A stretch of 64,000 nt of DNA from Paracoccaceae bacterium (GCA_017510335.1 JAFWNM010000016.1:62001-126000), one strand, 5' to 3'. Positions 20,894 to 31,593 are shown, numbered from the stretch's first letter. The notes: generated by a model from the letters alone, not told the origin. Program-made: numbers and translations.

Positions 20894-21457
20894 TTAGCCG
20901 AGCTGGATTGTGGTGTCGTCAACGAATGTCGCGACCGGAATATGCAGGTTTTCCGGTGCCGGTCCGCGGCGGATACGCCCTGCGGTGTCATAATGTGACC
21001 CGTGGCACGGGCAGAACCAGCCGTTGAAATCACCGGCGCCATTGCCCAGCGGCACGCAGCCCAGATGGGTGCACACGCCTGTCATCACCAGCCATTCGCC
21101 GGCTTCATCCATGGTGCGGTTTTCATCCAGCGCGTCGGTGCCCGGCTTGTTAGGGTTTTGCGATGCACGGTCGATGGACAACTGGTCCAGCGTGACAGCG
21201 CGGCCTTCTTCGATCTCCGTCTCGGTGCGGCGGCGAATGAAGACCGGTTTGCCCAGAAAGTTGACGGTAATCTGGCCGCCGGGTTCCAGACCGCCGACAT
21301 CAACAAAAATCGATGAAAGTGCCTGAACATCAGCCGAAGGGTTCATCTGATTCACCAGTGGCCACACAGCTGCGCCAACTGTTACAACGCCCGCACCTGC
21401 TGTGGCGTAATAGATGAAATCCCTACGGGTGCTTTCGTTGTCGTCAGCATGGGACAC
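20894..21457 (-). CDS. petA: Rieske iron-sulfur subunit of the bc1 complex
   Basis: The Rieske protein oxidises quinol at the Qo site through a 2Fe-2S cluster. The 187-residue product has a twin-arginine type N-terminus (STRRDFIYY) followed by one membrane anchor (about 17-37), a flexible hinge, and the cluster motifs CTHLGC (Cys129, His131) and CPCHGS (Cys149, His152). The frame is open to an ATG at 21463, but that codon sits almost on top of the GGGAG ribosome site. The GTG two codons later is correctly spaced and matches the start of known Rhodobacter proteins, so GTG is preferred. Confidence 0.95.
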   Translation of the reverse strand: MSHADDNESTRRDFIYYATAGAGVVTVGAAVWPLVNQMNPSADVQALSSIFVDVGGLEPGGQITVNFLGKPVFIRRRTETEIEEGRAVTLDQLSIDRASQNPNKPGTDALDENRTMDEAGEWLVMTGVCTHLGCVPLGNGAGDFNGWFCPCHGSHYDTAGRIRRGPAPENLHIPVATFVDDTTIQLG

Positions 21458-21710
21458 AAGCATTCTCCCTTTTCAATGGGTACGAGGGCTGCATATTATG
21501 ATCGGGCCACAACACTACCGCAGCCCTATGGTTTGGGTATTTAGCGGGGAATCCATAGCCCGTCCAGCCGCGAAAGCGGGCAATGGTGTCGCAGGTGAGT
21601 GGTTTTTCAGGGCATTCTGGTCCAGAAGCCACACTGTGAGCGCAACCGTAAACCCCGCAATCGCGTTGTGATCGGTTTGGCACATCATGCTCCGCGCATC
21701 ACAGGCAACG

Positions 21711-22325
21711 CTAAATTGGGGGGGCTGTGGCCTGCATGCTGTCGCGTTGGGCGAATTTCTGGTGCCAGTTCGCCAGTTCAGGATGTCCGGCGCGCCAGTC
21801 GCGGGCGCTATGGCGCAGGTCCAGATAGGACAATGCGCAGGCGGCGGCGATCTGCCCTATGCAGACCGGACCGGACAGATACCCCAGCCAGCGGGTTTCC
21901 AGCATATCCAGGCTGCGCGCGACCTTCTGCCACTGCCCCTCGACAAACGGAGCGAAGCGTATTTCCTCCGGGCGCAGGCGGGATTCGTAAACCATGGCCA
22001 GCGCGGCATCCAGAATGCCGTCGGCCGTTGCCTCCAGCGTCAGGGCGTCCCAGCGCCGCGCCCCGTCAGGATACAGCCGTGATTGCGCGATGCTGTCCAG
22101 ATAGGCGCAAATCACGCGGCTGTCATAAATGGCAGGGCCATCCGCACGCTCAAGGGTGGGAACCTTGCCCAAGGGGTTATGGGCAAGGGGCGCTTGTCCG
22201 CTGTCCAGCGGTGTGCCTGATCCCGTGATGATTGCCAGATCAGATGCTATGCCCGCTTCATGCGCCAGAACCATGACTTTGCGGGCATAGGGTGATGTCG
22301 GGCTGTAATAAAGTGTCAGCGCCAT
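21711..22325 (-). CDS. Glutathione S-transferase family protein
   Basis: The 204-residue product begins with a thioredoxin-like N-terminal domain, LTLYYSPTSPYARKV, giving the Ser/Tyr-type active site, then the cis-Pro region KVPTLE and the glutathione-binding segment YDSRVICAYLD. The C-terminal half is all-helical. Its ATG shares one base with the stop of the upstream small membrane protein gene (TGATG), showing translational coupling. Substrate is unknown; these enzymes conjugate glutathione to electrophiles or reduce peroxides. Confidence 0.9.
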   Translation of the reverse strand: MALTLYYSPTSPYARKVMVLAHEAGIASDLAIITGSGTPLDSGQAPLAHNPLGKVPTLERADGPAIYDSRVICAYLDSIAQSRLYPDGARRWDALTLEATADGILDAALAMVYESRLRPEEIRFAPFVEGQWQKVARSLDMLETRWLGYLSGPVCIGQIAAACALSYLDLRHSARDWRAGHPELANWHQKFAQRDSMQATAPPI

Positions 22326-22663
22326 CAAACCCACCGCAGCCTGATGCGCCCCAAAAGCGCGGCATCCAGTTCCAGGCCGCGGCTGCTGTGACCCAGCCTT
22401 ATCGTCCTGCGCAAGCGCGCTGCGCCATTGAACTGGTCTGCATCGCGCGGGCGCGTGATGCATATGCCTTCGGGCAGGGTATCCATGCTGTCTTCAACAG
22501 GTTGGACAACATGGCCGGGCTGGACCTGCCGTGCCAGGGCATAGCCGGCAAGGGCAAGTGCGCCGTATTTCATGGCAACAGTGGCGATGGGAACAAGCGG
22601 TAGGGCCAAGGCAAAGACTCCTTCAGTTTCAAGAAGATTAGCAGAAGGTGTGCGATTGTCCAT
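22325..22663 (-). CDS. Small membrane protein of unknown function
   Basis: A 112-residue product I cannot assign to a family. It has one likely membrane helix (about 15-45, GVFALALPLVPIATVAMKYGALALAGYAL), then a polar, Arg-rich part with PEGICITRPRDADQFNGAARLRRTIRL in two short stretches. Gene reality is supported by an AAGGTGA site before the ATG, by its codon use and by the 1-base stop/start overlap with the GST gene. It probably forms a unit with that GST. Confidence 0.65.
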   Translation of the reverse strand: MDNRTPSANLLETEGVFALALPLVPIATVAMKYGALALAGYALARQVQPGHVVQPVEDSMDTLPEGICITRPRDADQFNGAARLRRTIRLGHSSRGLELDAALLGRIRLRWV

Positions 22664-22828
22664 TCACCTTGCGTTCAGGGATCGCGCGCGTGCGCGCCGA
22701 CCCGTGCAGGGAAGGGTATGCAAACTGCCGAAAGCAACGCCTGGGGGCATGCGTGACACCGCGCCCATATGGCTAGCCGCGCGGCACGCGCGGCGTGGGT
22801 CGGGCGGGTGGGCCATATGGGCGCAGTT

Positions 22829-24898
<2,070 letters not shown>

Positions 24899-24915
24899 TC
24901 ACCATGAACGCCGCG

Positions 24916-26013
24916 TCAATAGCCGGTCATTTCCAGATAGCCCCGCCCGGTATGGCTGCCGCTGAATCGTAATGGCCCTTCCCAATAGCTTACGGACAGG
25001 TTCATCCATGCCTGCGGGTTCAGGGGTGTAGTGGTGACCGAAACGCCGCCTTCGGGCCAGTCAACGCGCCAGCGCACCGGCACATCGCGCCCTGCAACCT
25101 GCGCAGTGCCAAGGGGGGTGAATTGCAGCGCATCGGGGGCCAGGGGCGTGGCGGTCCCGTTCGGGGTTATCCATGTGCCGGCAGTGAAAACCTGCGTCCC
25201 GCGCAGCTGGAACCCCATCATCCGGTGCCCGTCATCGAAAACAAGCGAAAACCAGTCCCAGCCGTCTTGATCATCGGCAAGGGGCTGGCTGGACCATTCG
25301 CGGTCCAGCCAGCCCTGACCGGACACGGAAACCGGCCCGTCCGGCAGTTCCAGCGTGCCGCGAATCTCATAGAACGGTTGTGAATAATAATAACTCGCCT
25401 GACCGCCCTGTGATTTCACGGAATAGCCCTGATCGCCATGAAACACCAACGGGCCTTGGGCCTGTGCCGTCAGGTCATAGCTGAAATCATGGCCTGTTGC
25501 GCGAATATGCAGCGCGTCATAGGGGTCGTTTTCGGGGGCGACAGTGCTGGACATGTGCCAGTCATCGATAAAGGCAGAGAAGGGTTCCAGCGTGACACCG
25601 GCCTGCCCGGTTCCGCCGCGCCCGAATTTTTCAGTGGCGAAATGGGTGTCGGGTGTTGTCAGGCCCGCATGTCCCATCCAGACTTGGGGCGAGGCAAAGC
25701 CCGGTCCCTCGCCCGGTTGCAAGGCAGATCGGAACAAGGTCCATTGCACCCCGTAATCGCGCCCGTCATCGCCGGTCAGGGTGGCCGTCAGATACCACCA
25801 TTCAATGCGGTAATCCGGGTGCGCGCCATGATCTTGCGGAAAGGCAAGCGCGCGCCCGCGTTCCGGCACGGCGAATGTGCCGGACGATGTGCCAAGCCCC
25901 GCGAAGCCCTGCGCAGAAGCGTTGACAGGTGCCAGCACCGGCACCAGCACCAGCATAAGGGCCGCTGCGGCAAGGTGGGGAATGGCGCGTCGGGGGTGTC
26001 GGCTATTTTTCAT
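24916..26013 (-). CDS. Secreted AttH/CrtC-like lipocalin-fold protein
   Basis: The 365-residue precursor has a Sec signal peptide (about 1-35, ending ASAQG). The mature part has RIEWWYLTATLTG, WMGHAGLTTP, GQGWLDREWSS and WDWFSLVFDDG, which mark the carotenoid 1,2-hydratase-like (CrtC/AttH) double-lipocalin family. It is not CrtC itself in context, because no carotenoid genes are nearby. Its ATG lies inside the end of the upstream permease gene (11-base overlap), so the three genes form one ABC transporter operon. This matches the Agrobacterium attEFGH arrangement. Function is probably in export or processing of a hydrophobic ligand in the periplasm. Confidence 0.82.
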   Translation of the reverse strand: MKNSRHPRRAIPHLAAAALMLVLVPVLAPVNASAQGFAGLGTSSGTFAVPERGRALAFPQDHGAHPDYRIEWWYLTATLTGDDGRDYGVQWTLFRSALQPGEGPGFASPQVWMGHAGLTTPDTHFATEKFGRGGTGQAGVTLEPFSAFIDDWHMSSTVAPENDPYDALHIRATGHDFSYDLTAQAQGPLVFHGDQGYSVKSQGGQASYYYSQPFYEIRGTLELPDGPVSVSGQGWLDREWSSQPLADDQDGWDWFSLVFDDGHRMMGFQLRGTQVFTAGTWITPNGTATPLAPDALQFTPLGTAQVAGRDVPVRWRVDWPEGGVSVTTTPLNPQAWMNLSVSYWEGPLRFSGSHTGRGYLEMTGY

Positions 26014-28393
26014 GGGAAAACACCTTCAGCAACTGGTTGGGACCATTGCGCCACAGCCGGTAGGCGGGCAGAAGTGCAGCAGCCAGCACCGCAAGCGCGG
26101 CCCAAACCCCAAGGCGTGCCCAGTCGGCAGGGAACAGCTGCAGGGGCAAACGCCACCCGAACGCCTGCACATTGATGACCGCCAGCAAGATTTGCGCAAG
26201 CATCAACCCCACAGGCAGCGCAAAAACAAGGGTCAGACCTGCCAGCACCAGCGCGCGCGCCAGTTCCAGCGCGGCCAGTTTGCCTGTGGTCAGACCCAAC
26301 GCCCAAAGCGGGGCAAGCTGCACCAGCCGCATGCCCGACAGGGTGACAAGGGCGGCAAACAGCGCGATTGCCGCGACAGAAAGTGTCAGAACATTCAGCG
26401 CGCCGGTAATCAGGAATGTGCGTTCAAATATGGATAACGACAGCGCCTTTGCCTGTGCCTGATCGGTGATTTGCCCGCTTGGCAAACCAAAGTCATCTTG
26501 CAGCGCGTCTATCAGTGCCTGTGGCGTGTCGCTGCGCAGGGCAAACTGTGTGATGGGAATGTCTGGCCATGTATCGCGGAAGCGGGCCTGTGTCAGGATC
26601 GCTTGCGCCAGCGGGTTCCCGTAGTCGGGGTATACGCCCAGAACAGGCATTGTGCCGATATCGGGCAGATCCAGTGTCGCACTGCCGGGGCGCAGGTCGG
26701 CGCGGCGGGCAAGCTGTTCGTTGACAAGCACCCCTTCGCCCGCTGCCAGCCTGTCCCAGACCTGCGGCACCGCGTCCAGAAGTGGCCAGTTGTCGCGGAA
26801 TGTGGGGTGGTCCGTCATGGCGTAAACCTGCGCGGGGTGACCGGCCAGCCGTGTGTCGGTGCGCAGCATGGGCAAAACGGCATCAGCGCGGGTTTGCAGG
26901 AAGTCTTGCAGCGCAAGGGCTTCTTGCTGTGAACGGGGCACGACGTTGACCTCGGCGACAAGCCGCAGGTCCAGCCACGCAATGAATGTGGTGCGGAACG
27001 ATGACACCATAGTGCCCACACCGATATTGGCCGCCAATGCCAGCAAAAGCGCCATCAGCGCCAGCGACAGGCGCGGCAGGTTCTGGCGGCTGTCGGCCCA
27101 GAACCATTGGGCGACTGGCCCGCGCGCCAGCGATTGCCCCAGCGCCAACCCCCGCGCCAGCACCAGCGGCATGGCCAGCGCCGCCGCCAGCAACGCCGCA
27201 GCCAGCAGGGCAAACCCGGTGACCAGCCCGCCGCCCAATTGCGCAAGGACCAGCGCCAGAAACGCCAGCAGCACGGCAACACCACCTTGAACGCGCAGGC
27301 TGCGCGCGCCTGCATGGGCCCATGCGCGTGGTTGTGCGGGCGCCAGAACCGGCAGCCGCCATAGCCGCCACAGGGCCTGTCCGCCGGCCAGTGCTGTGCC
27401 CGCCAATGTCATGCCCAGCCCCGCCAAGGCCCAGGCGGGGTCAAAGCGCAGGGTTCCCGGAACCGGCGCACCATACAGGCCGCGCAATGTCGCCGCGACA
27501 TCCGGCAGCAGGCTTGCGGCCATCACATAGCCAAGCGCCAGTCCCGCCAGCCCCGCCAGAACGGCAAAAAGGGCCAGTTCGCCAGCCAGCAACATGGCCA
27601 GACGCGGCAGCGGCACGCCAAGGGCACGCAAGGTGCGAAACATGGTGCGGCGTTGCTCGAACGCCAGCCCGACCGCTGAATGCACAATGAACAGCCCCAC
27701 AGCAAAGGCCAACAACCCAAAAGCGGTCAGGTTCAGGTGGAAACTGTCGGTTAACCCTGCAAGGTCAGCGCCATCTTCGGGAACAGCAAGGCGCAGGTCC
27801 GGGGCCAGGATGTCCAGTGGGGCCAGCCCGTCGCGTTGATCGGTTGCGACGCTAAGGCGGGTGATATACCCGCCCATGTCCAGCAGCGACTGGGCCTGCG
27901 CAATATCCATCAGCACAGTTCCCACGGGAATGGCCTGACTGGCGCGCAGGTCCAGCGGGGACGTGCCGATTTCGACCAGCGTCTGAGGGTGCGCGAAGCC
28001 CGTCCCGGCAAAAAAGCCGGTCAGATCGGGGGCGACCAACTCTGCGCTGGTGCTGCCGGATGGCGCGGTCAGCGGTTCCAGCCCCAGGACTGTCACGCGC
28101 GCCTCACCTATGCGTGCGCGCCCTTCCACCACGGGCGATACGTCCCAACCTGCGCGGCGCAGGCGGGCAAATTCTGCTTCGGGCATCTGGCCAGAGGGCG
28201 CGTTGAGTTGCGCGGATGTGCCCTCGCCCAAAAGGGTTTCAGCAGTGGCATAGGCCGCGCGCGCCTCGGCGTTCAGGGCCTGAACGCCGGACCACAGCGC
28301 GGTTGCCAATGCCAGCCCGGCCAACAGCATGGCCAGTTGAAACGGGCTGCGCACCCAGTGTGACAACAGCGCCTGCAACGCGGCGCGGGTCAT
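26003..28393 (-). CDS. ABC transporter permease, FtsX/LolC/AttFG type
   Basis: The 796-residue protein has one N-terminal membrane helix (about 17-38), a periplasmic MacB-like domain, then several groups of helices (about 230-430) and a second periplasmic domain (about 475-650) followed by three C-terminal helices (about 660-785). This is the double FtsX plan of ABC systems that extract lipids or hydrophobic molecules rather than import solutes. The GC-rich Ala/Leu composition is typical. The start overlaps the ATPase stop as ATGA, and the stop overlaps the AttH-like gene. Confidence 0.88.
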   Translation of the reverse strand: MTRAALQALLSHWVRSPFQLAMLLAGLALATALWSGVQALNAEARAAYATAETLLGEGTSAQLNAPSGQMPEAEFARLRRAGWDVSPVVEGRARIGEARVTVLGLEPLTAPSGSTSAELVAPDLTGFFAGTGFAHPQTLVEIGTSPLDLRASQAIPVGTVLMDIAQAQSLLDMGGYITRLSVATDQRDGLAPLDILAPDLRLAVPEDGADLAGLTDSFHLNLTAFGLLAFAVGLFIVHSAVGLAFEQRRTMFRTLRALGVPLPRLAMLLAGELALFAVLAGLAGLALGYVMAASLLPDVAATLRGLYGAPVPGTLRFDPAWALAGLGMTLAGTALAGGQALWRLWRLPVLAPAQPRAWAHAGARSLRVQGGVAVLLAFLALVLAQLGGGLVTGFALLAAALLAAALAMPLVLARGLALGQSLARGPVAQWFWADSRQNLPRLSLALMALLLALAANIGVGTMVSSFRTTFIAWLDLRLVAEVNVVPRSQQEALALQDFLQTRADAVLPMLRTDTRLAGHPAQVYAMTDHPTFRDNWPLLDAVPQVWDRLAAGEGVLVNEQLARRADLRPGSATLDLPDIGTMPVLGVYPDYGNPLAQAILTQARFRDTWPDIPITQFALRSDTPQALIDALQDDFGLPSGQITDQAQAKALSLSIFERTFLITGALNVLTLSVAAIALFAALVTLSGMRLVQLAPLWALGLTTGKLAALELARALVLAGLTLVFALPVGLMLAQILLAVINVQAFGWRLPLQLFPADWARLGVWAALAVLAAALLPAYRLWRNGPNQLLKVFSHEK

Positions 28394-29064
28394 GCGGGCA
28401 CCTGCTGCAACTTGCCCGCACGCAAATGGGCGCGCGCGCTGCATCGTGCGGCCAGTCGCGTGGAATGGGTGACAAGCAACAGCGCCGTGCCAGCCTGGGC
28501 CGCCAGTTCCAGCATCAGGTCAAGCACCGCATCGCCGGTGGCTTCGTCCAGATTGCCGGTGGGTTCATCCGCCAGCACCAGCCGGGGCCGCGCGGCCAGA
28601 CACCGGCCAATCGCCACGCGCTGCTGTTGGCCGCCTGACAGTTGTTCAGGGTAGCGTGACAGCAACGTGCCAATGCCAAGGCGCTGGGCCAGTCCATCAA
28701 TGAAATCGGGGTCATGGCAGCCCGCCAGCCGCGCCTGAAACGCCAGATTGGCCGCAACTGTCAGGGACGGGATCAGGTTGAACTGCTGGAACACCAGCCC
28801 GATTGTGCCGCGCCGCAAGGCTGCGCGCGTCATGTCATCGGCTTGCGCGATGTTCTGACCGGCGACAACCACCTTGCCGCTGTCGAACGGTTCCAGACCG
28901 GCGCAGATATGCAGCAAGGTCGATTTGCCGCTGCCGGAATCGCCGGTCAATGCAAGCGACTGGCCCTGCGGCAGATCAAGGCATGCATTGTCCAGAACCT
29001 GCACCGCCCCTGTTGTGGGGCCGAAGCTTTTGCACAGGTTTTCTATCGTCAATGCAGGTGTCAT
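28390..29064 (-). CDS. ABC transporter ATP-binding protein (LolD/MacB/AttE type)
   Basis: This 224-residue ATPase energises the neighbouring FtsX-type permease. It has Walker A GDSGSGKST, the Q-loop in VFQQFNLIPSLTV, signature LSGGQQQRVAIGR, Walker B LVLADEPTGNLDE and the switch His in LLVTHS. The GNLDE form is typical of the LolD/MacB branch. The ATG at 29064 (MTPALTIENL) is chosen over an open extension of 20 codons. First gene of a three-gene overlapping operon: ATPase, permease, secreted AttH-like protein. Confidence 0.93.
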   Translation of the reverse strand: MTPALTIENLCKSFGPTTGAVQVLDNACLDLPQGQSLALTGDSGSGKSTLLHICAGLEPFDSGKVVVAGQNIAQADDMTRAALRRGTIGLVFQQFNLIPSLTVAANLAFQARLAGCHDPDFIDGLAQRLGIGTLLSRYPEQLSGGQQQRVAIGRCLAARPRLVLADEPTGNLDEATGDAVLDLMLELAAQAGTALLLVTHSTRLAARCSARAHLRAGKLQQVPA

Positions 29065-29197
29065 GTCTGTCTTTCTGGCAAGCGGGATGGCGCGGGCAAG
29101 GACCGGGGCGGCACAAGGCGCCACGCGCGAAGCGTAGTGTTTCAGTGGCCGAACTCAAGGCAGGGCGGGCAGCGTTTCGTTATATCCCGCAAACGCA

Positions 29198-29227
29198 AAG
29201 GCCGGACGGGGTGTTCCGTCCGGCCTT
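29198..29227 (-). terminator. Terminator behind the corrinoid protein gene
   Basis: A perfect 12-bp stem, AAGGCCGGACGG (29198-29209) with CCGTCCGGCCTT (29216-29227), has a 6-nt loop and short T-rich flank on the minus strand. It follows the corrinoid gene stop at 29258. Confidence 0.88.
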
Positions 29228-29257
29228 CATGTCTGTCTGGCGTCGCAGGGGGTTGCG

Positions 29258-29959
29258 TTAATGTGCGGCCATCTGGTTGTGCTTGCGCGCGACAAATTCC
29301 TTGGCGGTTTCCACCGCGACAGCCGCATCGCGGCAATAGGCATCTGCCCCGATGGCGCGGCCGAATTCCTCGTTCAACGGCGCACCGCCCACCAGCACGA
29401 TGTAGTCGTCGCGTTTGCCTTGGGCGATCAGCGTGTCAATCACGACCTTCATATAGGGCATGGTGGTCGTCAGCAGCGCCGACATGCCCAGAATGTCGGG
29501 CTGTTCCTTTTCCAGCGCGTCCAAGTAGCTTTCGACCGCGTTGTTGATCCCCAGATCAATGACCTCGAACCCCGCGCCTTCCATCATCATGGCGACAAGG
29601 TTCTTGCCGATGTCGTGAATGTCCCCCTTCACAGTGCCAATCACCATTTTGCCCATGCGCGGCGCACCTGTTTCCACCAGCAGCGGTTTCAGGATGAACA
29701 TGCCCGCTTTCATCGCATTCGCGGCCAGCAACACTTCGGGCACAAACAAAATGCCATCGCGGAAATCATGGCCCACAATCGTCATGCCAGCCACAAGCGC
29801 CTTGGTCAGAATGTCATAGGGTGTCCAGCCGCGTTCCAGCAGGATGTTGACGCTTTCTTCGATTTCCTCTTTCAGGCCATCATAAAGGTCATCCATCATC
29901 TGCTCGACAAGTTCTTCGTCAGACAGATCGGCAAGGATGATATCGTCTTCGTCAGACAT
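29258..29959 (-). CDS. Corrinoid (B12-binding) protein, cobalamin module of a split methionine synthase
   Basis: The 233-residue product has a helical cap domain (about 10-95, with the family segment ALVAGMTIVGHDFRDG) and a Rossmann-like B12-binding domain with GDIHDIGKN, whose His115 is the lower cobalt ligand. This equals the cobalamin module of MetH. The homocysteine methyltransferase gene lies just upstream on the same strand. In roseobacters, methionine synthase is known to be split into separate methyltransferase, cobalamin and folate pieces, so this is most likely the cobalamin piece. A methylamine corrinoid protein is the alternative, but no methylamine genes are nearby. Confidence 0.87.
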   Translation of the reverse strand: MSDEDDIILADLSDEELVEQMMDDLYDGLKEEIEESVNILLERGWTPYDILTKALVAGMTIVGHDFRDGILFVPEVLLAANAMKAGMFILKPLLVETGAPRMGKMVIGTVKGDIHDIGKNLVAMMMEGAGFEVIDLGINNAVESYLDALEKEQPDILGMSALLTTTMPYMKVVIDTLIAQGKRDDYIVLVGGAPLNEEFGRAIGADAYCRDAAVAVETAKEFVARKHNQMAAH

Positions 29960-29998
29960 AGGCTTTACCCCTTAGGACACGCGGTTTCTGGCGTGTTG

Positions 29999-30053
29999 GA
30001 CCACTATTGTATTTGCTTTCGGACAGATTGCCGCAGACCACTATTCCATTTGC
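29999..30053. repeat. 18-bp imperfect direct repeat between bmt and the corrinoid gene
   Basis: GACCACTATTGTATTTGC (29999-30016) and GACCACTATTCCATTTGC (30036-30053) differ at two positions and are 37 bp apart start to start. They lie in the 155-bp gap upstream of the corrinoid gene, so could be paired protein-binding sites or part of a leader RNA. Confidence 0.6.
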
Positions 30054-30114
30054 GACATGCGCCCTGTTTGTGGCGACCAGCGGGTGCGCATTCATGCGAT
30101 TTCCGGCTGTTTTG

Positions 30115-31146
30115 TCACGACTCGCGCCGTCTGCGCCCACCGCCGCGCCCGCGGCGGGGTTCCGGCGCTTCGCCTGCGGCTTCTGTGCCGTCCAGCGCGG
30201 AGGAAAACCCGCCCAAGGCTGCGGTAATCTGTTCCAGCGTGGGGCGGGGGCCGCGGTCGCGGGTTTCCAGTGCATGGCGCATGGCGCGCAGGTGTTCGGG
30301 CATGGTGCCGCAGCACCCGCCAATGATTGTAGCCCCGCAGTCGCGCGCCAGCACGGCGTAATCTGCCATCAGGTCGGGGGTGCCGTCGTAATGGATGTGC
30401 CCGTCATGGTATTTCGGTATGCCCGCATTGCCCTTGGCGATCAGGGGCAAGGTTGCGTTTGCGTCCGAAAAACCCAGAACCGTGCGCAGCAGGTCTGATG
30501 CACCCACACCGCAATTCGCACCAAAAGCCAGCGGGGGCGATTTCAGCTTGCCAACCATCTGCACCATCGCCGCTGACGTGACGCCCATCATGGTGCGGCC
30601 TGCCGTGTCGAAACTCATGGTGCCGCACCATGGCATGCCCGCCAGTGCGGCCGCTTCTGCGGCGGCCTTGTATTCTTCGGGGGCGGAAATGGTTTCCACC
30701 CACAGCACGTCAGCGCCGCCTTCTTTCAGCCCTTCGGCCTGTTCATGGAACATTTCAACGGCCAGTTCATGGGTCAGTGCGCCGATGGGCGCCATGATGT
30801 CGCCGGTGGGGCCGACAGACCCTGCAACAACGACCGGACGGCCCGCAGCATCGGCCACATCGCGCCCCAGTGCCGCGCCAAGGCGGTTCAGTTCGCGCAC
30901 CCGGTTTTGCGCATTATGCAGTTTCAGGCGGCTGGCATTGCCGCCGAATGTGTTGGTCAGGAACAGGTCGGACCCGGCATTGACCGCATTGCGATACAGC
31001 GTACGAATCTTGTCCTGTTCGTCCATATTCCACAGTTCCGGCGCGTCACCGGATGCGAGGCCCATGTTGAACAGGTTTGTGCCTGTCGCGCCATCCGTCA
31101 GGACCCAGTCCCGTTCGGCCAGCATTTTGCTCAAGGCGTTGGTCAT
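30115..31146 (-). CDS. bmt: Homocysteine S-methyltransferase domain protein (betaine-homocysteine methyltransferase-like)
   Basis: This protein moves a methyl group to homocysteine to make methionine. The 343-residue product has the TIM-barrel homocysteine-binding start LTDGATGTNLF and the zinc ligands: one Cys in FGANCGVGAS and a Cys pair in IGGCCGTMPEH. After the fold ends (about 318) it carries a striking Arg/Gly tail (EPRRGRGGGRRRRES) that is not needed for catalysis. Because a corrinoid protein follows, the likely methyl donor is methylcobalamin, making this the first module of a split MetH. Direct use of betaine is the alternative. A hairpin and several dyads precede it. Confidence 0.87.
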   Translation of the reverse strand: MTNALSKMLAERDWVLTDGATGTNLFNMGLASGDAPELWNMDEQDKIRTLYRNAVNAGSDLFLTNTFGGNASRLKLHNAQNRVRELNRLGAALGRDVADAAGRPVVVAGSVGPTGDIMAPIGALTHELAVEMFHEQAEGLKEGGADVLWVETISAPEEYKAAAEAAALAGMPWCGTMSFDTAGRTMMGVTSAAMVQMVGKLKSPPLAFGANCGVGASDLLRTVLGFSDANATLPLIAKGNAGIPKYHDGHIHYDGTPDLMADYAVLARDCGATIIGGCCGTMPEHLRAMRHALETRDRGPRPTLEQITAALGGFSSALDGTEAAGEAPEPRRGRGGGRRRRES

Positions 31147-31170
31147 TGCGCATCTCCGGATTGCAAAACA

Positions 31171-31195
31171 GCGGGAGGCGCTTGCGCACTCCCGC
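31171..31195 (-). terminator. Strong hairpin between the ATPase zeta gene and bmt
   Basis: GCGGGAG (31171-31177) pairs with CTCCCGC (31189-31195), with an inner GCGC-TT-GCGC stem. On the minus strand it is followed by TGTTTTG. It ends only 24 bp before the bmt ATG, so it may be the zeta gene terminator or an attenuator in the bmt leader. Confidence 0.6.
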
Positions 31196-31198
31196 TTC

Positions 31199-31268
31199 GA
31201 TATTCATGTGCCACATCTGGCAGAATGCGGCAATTTCATATTACGCATGAAGAATATGCGCGATATTC
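31199..31268. promoter_or_regulatory. Cluster of AT-rich dyads upstream of bmt
   Basis: The stretch holds GAATAT-GCGCG-ATATTC (31252-31268) and TTCAT-N7-ATGAA (31235-31251) as perfect inverted repeats, and the sequence CGATATTCAT occurs twice (31198 and 31261). The spacing of 63 bp is close to six helix turns. This looks like an operator region for a methionine-cycle regulator; which one is not shown by the sequence. Confidence 0.45.
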
Positions 31269-31281
31269 ATATTGGGGGACT

Positions 31282-31593
31282 TCAGCCTTCGGCCAGTTCG
31301 GCCTTCGCTTCGGTCAGCATTGTGGCCATCATGCCGCGAATCGTGGCTTCGTCTGCTTTGCCGGCAAGATCGGCTGCAACCTTGCGCACAACATCTTCAT
31401 GGCCGGCTTCCTCGAAATCGGCGCGGATGACGTCCATTGCGTAGGCTTCCGCATCCTCGCCTGTCTTGCCCATCAGCCCGGCGGCCCATAACCCCAGCCT
31501 CTTGTTGCGGCGGGCAACGGCCTTGAAAACCATTTCCTGATCATGGGCAAACTTGTTTTCAAATGCGCGTTCGCGGTCGTTCAAAGATGTCAT
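31282..31593 (-). CDS. F1-ATPase inhibitor subunit zeta (DUF1476)
   Basis: The zeta protein of alphaproteobacteria binds the F1 part of ATP synthase and blocks reverse ATP hydrolysis. The 103-residue product begins MTSLNDRERAFENKFAHDQE and continues FKAVARRNKRLGLWAA, the family signature with its inhibitory N-terminal helix, then a four-helix body. Length is standard. The frame is open upstream for many codons, but the ATG at 31593 is the conserved start. It is divergent from purC. Confidence 0.92.
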   Translation of the reverse strand: MTSLNDRERAFENKFAHDQEMVFKAVARRNKRLGLWAAGLMGKTGEDAEAYAMDVIRADFEEAGHEDVVRKVAADLAGKADEATIRGMMATMLTEAKAELAEG

